The notes under the pieces: generated by a model | Told to the model about the DNA's origin: nothing | The model's database searches: none | Seen by the model: only the letters and a program-made list of their open reading frames with translations | Shown: one piece after another, positions 1 through 4,961 of the stretch | How the letters are laid out: each line of letters begins with the position of its first letter | Position numbering within the stretch: the first letter of the stretch is position 1 | Translations under genes and position numbers: made by a program | NCBI GenBank assembly: GCA_027335965.1 | Contig: DAHWGZ010000086.1 | Span: forward strand, 1-6,857 | Origin: Acidiferrobacter sp. | GTDB taxonomy: Bacteria; Pseudomonadota; Gammaproteobacteria; Acidiferrobacterales; Acidiferrobacteraceae | DNA: 6,857 bases | Direction: 5' to 3'

Positions 1-91
1 GAAACCGGCCTCGACGAAGCAGGAAGTTAGCACTGAAGCTACCTTTGCGTAGTTTTGGATAGGTATAACTGAACGGTTTGGACAACGATGA

Positions 92-205
92 GATCTATAC
101 CAGCGTACCTGGGCCGGACAGCCCTTGCGCGAGGATGAATGCGTCATCTCCACCGACGAGAAGACGGGCATTCAGGCGCGTGCGCGCATTCATTCCACCC
201 CCCCC
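92..205 (+). pseudogene. IS630-family transposase, 5' fragment (left of the IS110 insertion)
   Basis: This is the front part of a DDE transposase of the IS630/Tc1 superfamily, which cuts and pastes its own element into TA sites. Read in the frame of position 92, it gives DLYQRTWAGQPLRED and then VISTDEKTGIQARARIHS, the family's block around the first catalytic aspartate (GAC at 155-157 in STDEK). An in-frame TGA at 89-91 precedes the recognisable part. I could not align positions 1-88 confidently, so the N-terminal helix-turn-helix region is lost, decayed or left of the window. The reading stops at the C-run 198-205 and resumes in the same protein context and the same frame (VEPGKPARVEHEY) at about 503, after the inserted IS110 stub. 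The family call rests on remembered family motifs and is firm; the left limit is approximate. Confidence 0.8.
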
Positions 206-503
206 GTTACTATCTTCCCGCCTCTACAATAGAGGCACGGCCAGTCCGGCCCGGCATGATTGCCGCCCCCAGTCGACCATGATCCGGGGGGTGTTGTCAC
301 CGGGTCGGACAGGCAGTCAGTCATCGCTGATAGGGGCTCGGCCCGTCGTATCTCGAGGCCGCCTGTAACGTGGATGCCGAGACTTTCTGCCATGGTCATT
401 GGCCGTATGCAGAATCGCGCTGCGGGAGGTGGGTATGACAGACCATGAAGACCACAATGGTGTGGATGTCTTTATTGGCGTCGATGTCGGCAAGGGGGTG
501 CAC
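206..503 (+). mobile_element. IS110-family element remnant: left end plus transposase N-terminus
   Basis: About 300 bp of foreign sequence splits the IS630 reading between its ISTDEKTGIQ block and its VEHEY block. It holds a non-coding left end of about 230 bp followed by the start of an IS110-type transposase. The left junction falls in a run of eight C (198-205). The right junction is at CACCCCC (501-507), where the IS110 reading stops making sense and the IS630 reading resumes. Most of the element, including its right end, is gone. The C-rich sequence at both joints suggests a deletion through short homology. IS110-group elements carry a long non-coding left end that encodes a bridge RNA, and the layout here fits that group rather than IS1111, whose non-coding region is at the other end. 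Confidence 0.72.
220..383 (+). ncRNA. Candidate IS110 bridge RNA (three stem-loops in the left end)
   Basis: Three hairpins occur in order in the non-coding left end. The first is a perfect 6-bp stem GCCTCT/AGAGGC with a 5-nt loop (220-236). The second pairs GTC-GACC (272-278) with GGTC-G-GAC (303-310), with one bulged G and an apical GGTG/CACC helix (290-301). The third is a 6-bp stem CTCGGC/GCCGAG (337-342 with 376-381) closing a 33-nt loop. This matches the known plan of IS110 bridge RNAs: 5' stem-loop, target-binding loop, donor-binding loop. In the third loop GTAACG (365-370) is complementary to CGTTAC (205-210) at the element's left boundary. In the second, CCGGGGGG (284-291) is complementary to the C-tract-GG target. 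TACTAT at 208-213 could be a -10 element, placing the RNA start near 220. Its -35 would lie in the lost right end, so the RNA is probably silent here. Structures are read by eye and the function is inferred. Confidence 0.42.
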
Positions 504-536
504 CCCCGGTCGAGCCGGGCAAGCCCGCGCGGGTAG
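435..536 (+). pseudogene. IS110-family transposase, N-terminal stub
   Basis: The ATG at 435 follows a GGGAGGTGG ribosome binding site (424-432). The reading begins MTDHEDHNGVDVFIGVDVGKG and continues with VH. The VFIGVDVGKG.H signature is the N-terminal strand of the RuvC-like DEDD domain of IS110-family transposases, and the first catalytic aspartate would be GAT 483-485. Complete members are about 300-400 residues long. Here the family reading ends after the histidine at 501-503, and ten codons of out-of-frame IS630 sequence follow up to TAG 534-536. The product would be a functionless 33-residue peptide. The original transposase would have used the upstream bridge RNA to recombine the element with its target. 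Confidence 0.75.
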
Positions 537-1034
537 AGCACGAATATAGGCGTTGTGGTGCCTGGGCCTATCTCGCTGCCATCGATGTGCACCGTGCGAA
601 GGTATTCGGCCGCTGCGAAGCCCGCACAGGTGTTGCTCCTTTTGAGCGCCTGGTCGCACAGGTCATGAGCCAGCCTCCCTACAGGAGGCGCGTCGCGTAT
701 TCTGGGTGATGGATAACGGCTCCTCACGTCGGGGCCAATCCGTCATTGAGCGCCTGACCCAGGCTTATCCGGCATTGGTGCCCGCACACGGCCCCGTACA
801 GCGAGCCGGCTCAACCAGATAGAGATCTACTTCTCAATCTTTCAGCGTAAGGTGCTCACCTCCAATGACTTTCCATCGTTGGGTGCGGTCACGGAGCGCC
901 TTTACGCCTTTGAGCGCTACTACGAAGGTATCGCGCAGCCTTTCCAATGGAGGTTCACGCGTGCCGACTTGAGTGGGCTGATGGCCAACATGCGCGCGGA
1001 TCTGGCTGTGGGTCCCGAGAAAATGGCCGCATGA
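503..1034 (+). pseudogene. IS630-family transposase, 3' part with two frameshifts
   Basis: This is the remainder of the IS630 transposase. The first segment (503 to about 684) reads VEPGKPARVEHEYRRCGAW, then YLAAIDVHRAKVFGRCEAR, ending MSQPPYR. Loss of one base near 683-687 moves the reading to a second frame (about 685-799) that carries VFWVMDNGSSHRGQ, with the second catalytic aspartate at GAT 712-714. Loss of another base near 800 moves it to the third frame (801-1034). There NQIEIYFS supplies the catalytic glutamate (GAG 822-824), followed by QRKVLTSNDFPSL and a normal C-terminus ending at TGA 1032-1034. The usual HASWLNQ motif reads HASRLNQ. All three catalytic codons survive, but no single frame can make the enzyme. 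The stop lies 31 bp from the stop of the leftward gene at 1066, so the element sits at the 3' edge of that gene. Confidence 0.88.
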
Positions 1035-1065
1035 ATCCGTGTGCGCATTTTATGAAGCGGGCTAC

Positions 1066-1788
1066 TTAGGGGCCGTCGGCCTCCACGAGGTGGTCCAGGG
1101 CCTCGTGCTCCTGTTCGAGACGGAAGGCCTCGCCGCCCAGGGGTTGCGTATAACCGAGCAGGGCGCCGGTCTGGCGCACCACGGCGCGCCAATTGACCGT
1201 GCGCACGCGGCGGCGAAGCACTTCCGATAGCTGCTCGTTCAGGCGGCGTTCTTCCCGGCGCAGGATGGACAGCGAATAGAGGGCATCGAGGGACAGGTAG
1301 GCGAGTAGCACCGTGATGCCCTGCATGAGCACCGCGGGCGGGCTCAGCAGCACGGAACTGAGCGCCGCGATCACGGTGGCGACACCGCCGCCCTTGCCGT
1401 AGGACCGGGATCGCTCCTGGGCAAAACGGTTGTCGGCCAAAGCCGCGCGCAGGGTCTCCTCGGTCTCCACGGATCGCGTCCTATGGAGTCCGTGATAATC
1501 CCTGAGCAGGAGCAGGAGCCGCGAAAGGCGTTCGCGATGGGTCGGCTTTTGCACGCCCACATGATCCATGTCAGCCATGCGGCCCGCGGTAAACTCCCCC
1601 CACTCGTAATCGCGATCATCGCGCACGCATTCGTCGATCGCGCGCTGGCAGAGATAGCGCATCTCCAGGATCTCGGCGACCTCTATGGGGAAGCGCAGGC
1701 CAACGAGCTTTCTGTAGAAGAACGGAAAGGCATCGGGGGAGTCCGGGAGTCTTGCGAAATCTTCGGACAGAGGCGGCTTGGAATCCAT
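1066..1788 (-). CDS. Unrecognised 240-residue protein with a membrane hairpin
   Basis: I do not recognise this family. The first 130 residues are soluble and charged, with an aromatic N-terminal part (PFFYRKLVGLRFP, residues 22-34) and a helical stretch at about 85-128. Two hydrophobic segments follow (about 134-149 and 152-172), separated by SPP, which suggests a membrane hairpin with both termini on the same side. Residues 174-197 are rich in Arg, Glu and Leu and could form a short coiled coil; the C-terminal tail is soluble. There is no signal peptide and no catalytic motif that I can see. The ATG at 1788 is preceded by AAGGAAG, a plausible if close ribosome binding site. An extended -10 promoter lies about 57 bp upstream. 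The gene is divergent from the patatin gene and its stop lies 31 bp from the dead IS630 gene. Sustained coding quality over 240 codons supports a real gene; function is unknown. Confidence 0.8.
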   Translation of the reverse strand: MDSKPPLSEDFARLPDSPDAFPFFYRKLVGLRFPIEVAEILEMRYLCQRAIDECVRDDRDYEWGEFTAGRMADMDHVGVQKPTHRERLSRLLLLLRDYHGLHRTRSVETEETLRAALADNRFAQERSRSYGKGGGVATVIAALSSVLLSPPAVLMQGITVLLAYLSLDALYSLSILRREERRLNEQLSEVLRRRVRTVNWRAVVRQTGALLGYTQPLGGEAFRLEQEHEALDHLVEADGP

Positions 1789-1844
1789 GGCTTCCTTATG
1801 GGGGTCTTTGGCCGGATGGACGCGCGATCAAAAGACTTTTGCCT

Positions 1845-1853
1845 ATTATATCA
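1845..1853 (-). promoter_or_regulatory. Extended -10 promoter for the leftward membrane-protein gene
   Basis: On the minus strand this reads TGATATAAT: a perfect TATAAT (1850-1845) with the TG of an extended -10 element one base upstream. No good -35 hexamer is present at 16-18 bp, which is tolerated by extended -10 promoters. Transcription would start near 1838, giving a leader of about 50 nt before the ATG at 1788. A 13-bp inverted repeat CAAAAGACTTTTG (1829-1841) overlaps the predicted start and could be an operator. The element is seen in the sequence; its activity is inferred. Confidence 0.5.
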
Positions 1854-1880
1854 GATATTCAGGGCAACGCATGCCTGCCA

Positions 1881-1908
1881 CGAGAGCCCCCACGAGGGGC
1901 TTCGCTCG
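1881..1908 (+). other. Stable hairpin in the leader of the patatin gene
   Basis: AGCCCC (1885-1890) pairs with GGGGCT (1896-1901) around a CACGA loop. The outer CGAG (1881-1884) pairs with CTCG (1905-1908) across a 3-nt bulge. It ends 13 bases before the Shine-Dalgarno site of the phospholipase gene. No T-run follows, so it is not a standard terminator. It could shape the mRNA 5' end or serve as a protein-binding site; no known riboswitch is recognised. Confidence 0.4.
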
Positions 1909-1921
1909 GCTAGAATACCGC

Positions 1922-1928
1922 AAGGAGG
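1922..1928 (+). promoter_or_regulatory. Shine-Dalgarno site fixing the patatin start
   Basis: AAGGAGG is a near-perfect anti-16S match four bases before the ATG at 1933. The same frame is open back to 1483, but that extension lies wholly antisense to the neighbouring gene and its control region. This site therefore decides the start. Confidence 0.85.
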
Positions 1929-1932
1929 CACG

Positions 1933-2922
1933 ATGACGGAGCAGGCGGCAGAGGGATTGGTGTTGGCCTTGGGGGCGGGAGGCGCTCGAGGGCTCGCTCA
2001 TATCGGCGTTTTGGAGGTGCTGGCCGAGCACGGGCTACCGGTGCGGGCCATTGCGGGGTGCAGCATTGGGGCCGAGATCGGCGCCCTTTACGCCCGCTAT
2101 GGGGATCCGGAGGTGCTCGCCAGGATTGCCCTGGGGGTCGACTGGAAGCAGACCTTGCAGCTCTTTTTGCCGGATGCCGCGGCCATGGGCGGCGTCTGCT
2201 CGGGACGCAAGATCCTCGCGTTCCTCGAGGAACACATGCCGGGCCTTGCCATAGAAGACCTGGCCCTGCCGTTTCTGGCGATCGCCACCGATCTCCATAG
2301 CGGCGAGGAGGTGATCCTGCGTTCAGGCCCCGCCGCCGGCGCGGTGCGCGCGAGCCTGTCGCTGCCGGGTCTTCTCATGCCCTATCCCTGGGAAGGCCGG
2401 CTTTTGGTCGACGGAGGCGTGGTCAATCCCGTGCCTTTCGATGTCGCGGCCGATAGCTTCGGGGCGCCCGTCGTGGCGGTGGCGGTCCATCAGGGCGCGC
2501 GCGGGCTTTCGGAGGCGCCCATTGATACCCGGCCGGCCAGTTGGCGCATGCAGATGCGGGCCTTGCTCGATCAGCCCTGGGTGTCGCGCGCCCGTCCGGT
2601 GCGGGCCTGGCTCGAGGAGCAGCTCGCCGAGCCGGCCGGCGCCCGCGCCCTGCAGTGGCGGACGCGCGCGGTATTGACCCAGGCCGTCAACATCGCGCAG
2701 GCGCAGGTGGTTCAGCAACGGCTGCTCGCAAGACGCCCGGCCCTTTATCTGCTGCCCGACGTCGATCGCATCGGGCCTTTCGAATTCTACAAGGCACGCT
2801 CCGCGATCGCCGCGGGCCGTGCCGTGGCGCGCGCGCATTTGCCCGACCTTTATGCGTTGTTGGCGGCCACCCGCGGCGGGCCGGGGTCCGAGGCGTTGCC
2901 AGGAGAATCGGAGGCCGGCTAG
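1933..2922 (+). CDS. Patatin-like phospholipase (RssA-type)
   Basis: This is a serine hydrolase of the bacterial patatin family, which cleaves acyl esters of phospholipids with a Ser-Asp dyad. The Gly-rich oxyanion loop GAGGARG is at residues 14-20. The nucleophile elbow GCSIG is at 42-46 with Ser44. The aspartate of the DGG motif is Asp160, in LLVDGGVVNPVP. The three elements have normal spacing, and the family's ASLSLPGL-type segment is present at about 140-147. The 329 residues are close to the length of RssA-like proteins; the C-terminal third (about 195-329) is a helical Ala/Arg/Leu-rich tail without a recognised domain. There is no signal peptide or clear transmembrane helix, so it is probably cytosolic or membrane-associated. 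The start follows AAGGAGG. The gene is divergent from the membrane-hairpin gene and convergent with the EAL gene. Family assignment is firm; the substrate is unknown. Confidence 0.92.
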   Translation: MTEQAAEGLVLALGAGGARGLAHIGVLEVLAEHGLPVRAIAGCSIGAEIGALYARYGDPEVLARIALGVDWKQTLQLFLPDAAAMGGVCSGRKILAFLEEHMPGLAIEDLALPFLAIATDLHSGEEVILRSGPAAGAVRASLSLPGLLMPYPWEGRLLVDGGVVNPVPFDVAADSFGAPVVAVAVHQGARGLSEAPIDTRPASWRMQMRALLDQPWVSRARPVRAWLEEQLAEPAGARALQWRTRAVLTQAVNIAQAQVVQQRLLARRPALYLLPDVDRIGPFEFYKARSAIAAGRAVARAHLPDLYALLAATRGGPGSEALPGESEAG

Positions 2923-2976
2923 GCGCGGCCGCCGCGGGGCTCTTGAGCCGGTCGCCTCGGGCTGTGGGGTTTTGGT

Positions 2977-2995
2977 GGCCCCGGGCGCGGGGTCC
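2977..2995. other. GC-rich hairpin between the convergent patatin and EAL genes
   Basis: GGCCCCG (2977-2983) pairs with CGGGG-T-CC (2988-2995) around a GGCG loop, with one bulged T. It lies in the 212-bp gap between the two convergent stops (2922 and 3135). Neither strand shows a T-run after it, so it is at most a weak or Rho-assisted termination signal for either gene. I see no other gene in the gap. Confidence 0.3.
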
Positions 2996-3134
2996 TGCCG
3001 GCCTCAAGGCGCGTCGCTGGAGTCTGTGTCGCCCGTGGGCTTGCGAAGGGCCCGGCCCGTGGCGTCAGAGTCTCGTGCCCGCCATGGGCGATCCGCCCCG
3101 TGACGAAAGCGGGCCTTTGCTCTTTGGCTCAGGA

Positions 3135-4427
3135 TTACGGCAGGGCGAGGTCCTTGCGGCCGTAGTAGCCGTCCGCCCAATTGACGCTCATGGCGCGGCG
3201 ATGGTCGGCCACCGATTGATCGAGCAGCGCCATGCCAAAATGGTGTCCCTGCGCCCAATGGATGCCCACGCCGCGCAGCAGGTCCACTTGCTCGGCCGTC
3301 TCCACGTACTCGGCGAGGGTCGTGATGCCGAGATCGGCCGCCACGGCGTGGATGCCCCGGACGATGGAGAGCACGCGCGGCTCTTGGATGCGGGAGATGA
3401 GCCGCCCGTCGATTTTGAGGTAGGACACGGGGAGATCGGCAAGGTACTGGAAGGACGAGTAGCCGCTCCCGAAGTCATCGAGCGCAAGCTGCACGCCGAA
3501 TTCCACGAACGGGGCCAGGCGGGCGCGCGTCACTTCCATGTTTTCGAGGAGCTCGCGTTCGGTCACCTCGATGACGAGCGGCTTGACCTCGGTGGCGCCC
3601 TTGCGCGGGAAGCTCATTTTGGTTGACGCCAAAAGCTCCATGAGCAGGCGCGGATGACGCAGCAGATCGCCGGATATGTTGACGAAATGCACAAGGTCTT
3701 CGTCGCAACTCTGGCGCCTGGTCAAGGCCGCGAGCAGGATCAGCCAATCGATCTTGTAGGTCAGGCGAAACTGTCCCGCCGCCTCCATGAATTCCTCGGC
3801 GGCCAGCACGCGGCCGTCGGTCATGACGATACGCGCCAGGGCCTCTTCCGCCACCAGCGCCCCCGTGCGCAGGTCCACGATGGGCTGATAGGCGGGGACC
3901 ACGCGGTCCTCGCGCAGCGCCATCTCCAGGATCGCGCCCGTGCGGAATATCCGCTGCTCGAGGCTCTCGGCCGCCACGATGCGCTCGCGTCCACTGTGCT
4001 TGGCCTTGTAGAGGGCCTCGTCGGCGGCGTTCAGGATCGCTTGCGGGTCCGTTCCGTCATCCGGGGTCCAGGCAAGGCCCACGCTCACCGTGACATTGAC
4101 GACGTGGTTTTCGGCGGCGATCAAAAGTCCCGAGATCGCCTCGCTCAGGGCCTTGGCCTGGGTCTTGGCTTGGCGCGGCCCGCAGTCGCTCATGATGCAC
4201 AAAAACTCGTCGTTGCCCCAGCGGCCCACCACCACCCCCCGGCCCAGGGCGCTGGCGGCCGCCTGGCAGACGCGGCGCAGGACACGGTTCCCGAAGGCGT
4301 AGCCGAAGCGATGATTGATAAGACGGAAGCGGTCTATGCTAAAGAGCATGACCGAAAGCGGCGCGCCGGTCCGTTCCGAGCGCGCACAGGCCAGTTTCAG
4401 TGCCTTGCCAAGAAGCGTCCTGCTCAT
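3135..4427 (-). CDS. GGDEF-EAL protein, probable c-di-GMP phosphodiesterase
   Basis: This 430-residue cytosolic protein has a GGDEF domain (about 20-155) followed by an EAL domain (about 163-415), with no sensory PAS, GAF or membrane segment. The cyclase signature is degenerate: GGDEF reads GNDEF (71-75), and the usual nucleotide-contacting Asp of the GHxxGD block is Asn47 (GYAFGN). Cyclase activity is therefore doubtful. The EAL domain keeps its expected metal and catalytic residues: Glu195 (EAL), Asn250, Glu287, Asp317-Asp318 (DDFG), Lys338, Glu373 and Gln393. It should hydrolyse c-di-GMP to pGpG and so favour motility over biofilm, with the GGDEF domain possibly a GTP sensor. I start it at the ATG at 4427 because AGGTGG lies seven bases upstream. 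An in-frame ATG at 4502 would add 25 residues but lacks a good ribosome binding site and spans the hairpins there. Confidence 0.92.
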   Translation of the reverse strand: MSRTLLGKALKLACARSERTGAPLSVMLFSIDRFRLINHRFGYAFGNRVLRRVCQAAASALGRGVVVGRWGNDEFLCIMSDCGPRQAKTQAKALSEAISGLLIAAENHVVNVTVSVGLAWTPDDGTDPQAILNAADEALYKAKHSGRERIVAAESLEQRIFRTGAILEMALREDRVVPAYQPIVDLRTGALVAEEALARIVMTDGRVLAAEEFMEAAGQFRLTYKIDWLILLAALTRRQSCDEDLVHFVNISGDLLRHPRLLMELLASTKMSFPRKGATEVKPLVIEVTERELLENMEVTRARLAPFVEFGVQLALDDFGSGYSSFQYLADLPVSYLKIDGRLISRIQEPRVLSIVRGIHAVAADLGITTLAEYVETAEQVDLLRGVGIHWAQGHHFGMALLDQSVADHRRAMSVNWADGYYGRKDLALP

Positions 4428-4434
4428 GGTCGTT

Positions 4435-4441
4435 CCACCTC
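4435..4441 (-). promoter_or_regulatory. Ribosome binding site fixing the GGDEF-EAL start
   Basis: On the minus strand this reads GAGGTGG, seven bases before the ATG at 4427. Nothing comparable precedes the alternative ATG at 4502, and the GGDEF homology begins just after the shorter start. Confidence 0.65.
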
Positions 4442-4460
4442 GCCACGGCGAGCCTGCGTG

Positions 4461-4482
4461 AAAACTGCCGCTAGGGTAGCGG
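4461..4482 (-). terminator. Hairpin with short T-run upstream of the GGDEF-EAL gene
   Basis: CCGCTA (4468-4473) and TAGCGG (4477-4482) form a perfect 6-bp stem with a 3-nt loop. On the minus strand the stem is followed by CAGTTTTC, a short T-run that makes it resemble a weak intrinsic terminator or attenuator. It lies about 40 nt before the ATG at 4427 and more than 470 nt after the rep stop, so it could gate read-through into the EAL gene. A second inverted repeat, GGCGCC-TG-GGCGCC (4487-4500), lies immediately upstream on that strand. The T-run is short, so termination is uncertain. Confidence 0.35.
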
Positions 4483-4740
4483 AAAGGGCGCCTGGGCGCC
4501 ATGACTCACGGCTCAGATGAAGGCGATGACGCGCCCGTGCGCCTGCCAGTCGCTCGAGGCCGCGGCTTCGAGGCGGCGTCCGGCCTGATGTCGGGGGCTT
4601 GCGGGCCAGGGCGAACGATCGGTCGCAAGCCGTTGGCGCGGCGCATGAAATCGGGATTGGGAGGCGAGCGCCGGGCCTTGGCTCGGCACGATGCGGCGTC
4701 CGCGCCCCCGACCAAACAGCGGGCCGTGGCGATGCCCGCC

Positions 4741-4762
4741 GGGGGGGTCGGGGTTTTGGGGG
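4741..4762 (+). repeat. G-rich run with G-quadruplex pattern
   Basis: Runs of seven, four and five G are separated by TC and TTTT. The seven-G run can supply two triplets, so four G-triplets with loops of 1-4 nt are available on the plus strand. It sits in the gene-free stretch upstream of the EAL gene. A role is not shown by sequence alone. Confidence 0.4.
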
Positions 4763-4961
4763 ATGGAACGTCTTGCGCCTCGCATCCAGACCCCATCATC
4801 GGTCGCGTGGGCAGCCCTCATGCGGCGTCCCGCACGGATGCGGCCGGGCATCGCTCGCGCATCCACCGGCTGCGACGGCCACTGCGCCCATCGCCGTCAC
4901 GAGGACGGGTCGACAAGGACGCTTATCCGGGGGCCGAGCGGGGTACGCCGGCCACGCCCGG

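Larger units (their letters stand above)
92..1060 (+). mobile_element. Decayed IS630-family element interrupted by an IS110-family stub
   Basis: The two transposase fragments belong to one former IS630 copy. It was first interrupted by an IS110-family element, which was then mostly deleted. I could not define the terminal inverted repeats or the TA target duplication. The left end is probably outside the window or too decayed, and the right end should lie in the short stretch between the transposase stop (1034) and the next gene (1066). Boundaries are therefore approximate. The element is presumably immobile. Confidence 0.7.
4428..4961. other. Long intergenic region without a convincing gene
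   Basis: The 534 bp separate the start of the EAL gene from the end of rep. Open frames exist on both strands, but their translations are Arg/Pro/Ala-rich with no motif and look like by-products of GC-rich DNA. The region should carry the EAL promoter, but I found no good -35/-10 pair on the minus strand. Visible structure includes the hairpins at 4468-4500, a G-rich run at 4741-4762, an 11-bp direct repeat ATGCGGCGTCC (4691-4701 and 4820-4830, with the 9-bp core GCGGCGTCC also at 4573-4581), and a 9-bp repeat ATCGGTCGC (4618-4626 and 4798-4806). It may be the grave of an old gene. Confidence 0.5.

Noticed and set aside
44..69. Promoter-like TTGCGT and TATAAC before the IS630 fragment
   Set aside because: The spacing is only 13 bp and the downstream gene is broken, so there is no support for an active promoter.
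335..343. GGCTCGGCC pairing with GGTCGAGCC at 508-516 as a second target guide
   Set aside because: The match needs a wobble and lies at the base of the third stem, outside the putative target-binding loop. It is probably chance in GC-rich DNA.
1483..1932. 150-codon upstream extension of the patatin reading frame
   Set aside because: It runs antisense through the 5' third of the leftward membrane-protein gene and has no motif. The AAGGAGG site before the ATG at 1933 gives a natural start matching the family's length.
2541..3626. 361-codon rightward open frame across the patatin 3' end and the EAL gene
   Set aside because: It overlaps two well-supported genes in other frames, and its translation is Arg/Ala/Gly-rich with no motif. 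It is a by-product of high GC content.
3654..4520. 288-codon rightward open frame antisense to the GGDEF domain
   Set aside because: It is a mirror of a strongly coding leftward gene with clear GGDEF and EAL residues, and has no independent motif.
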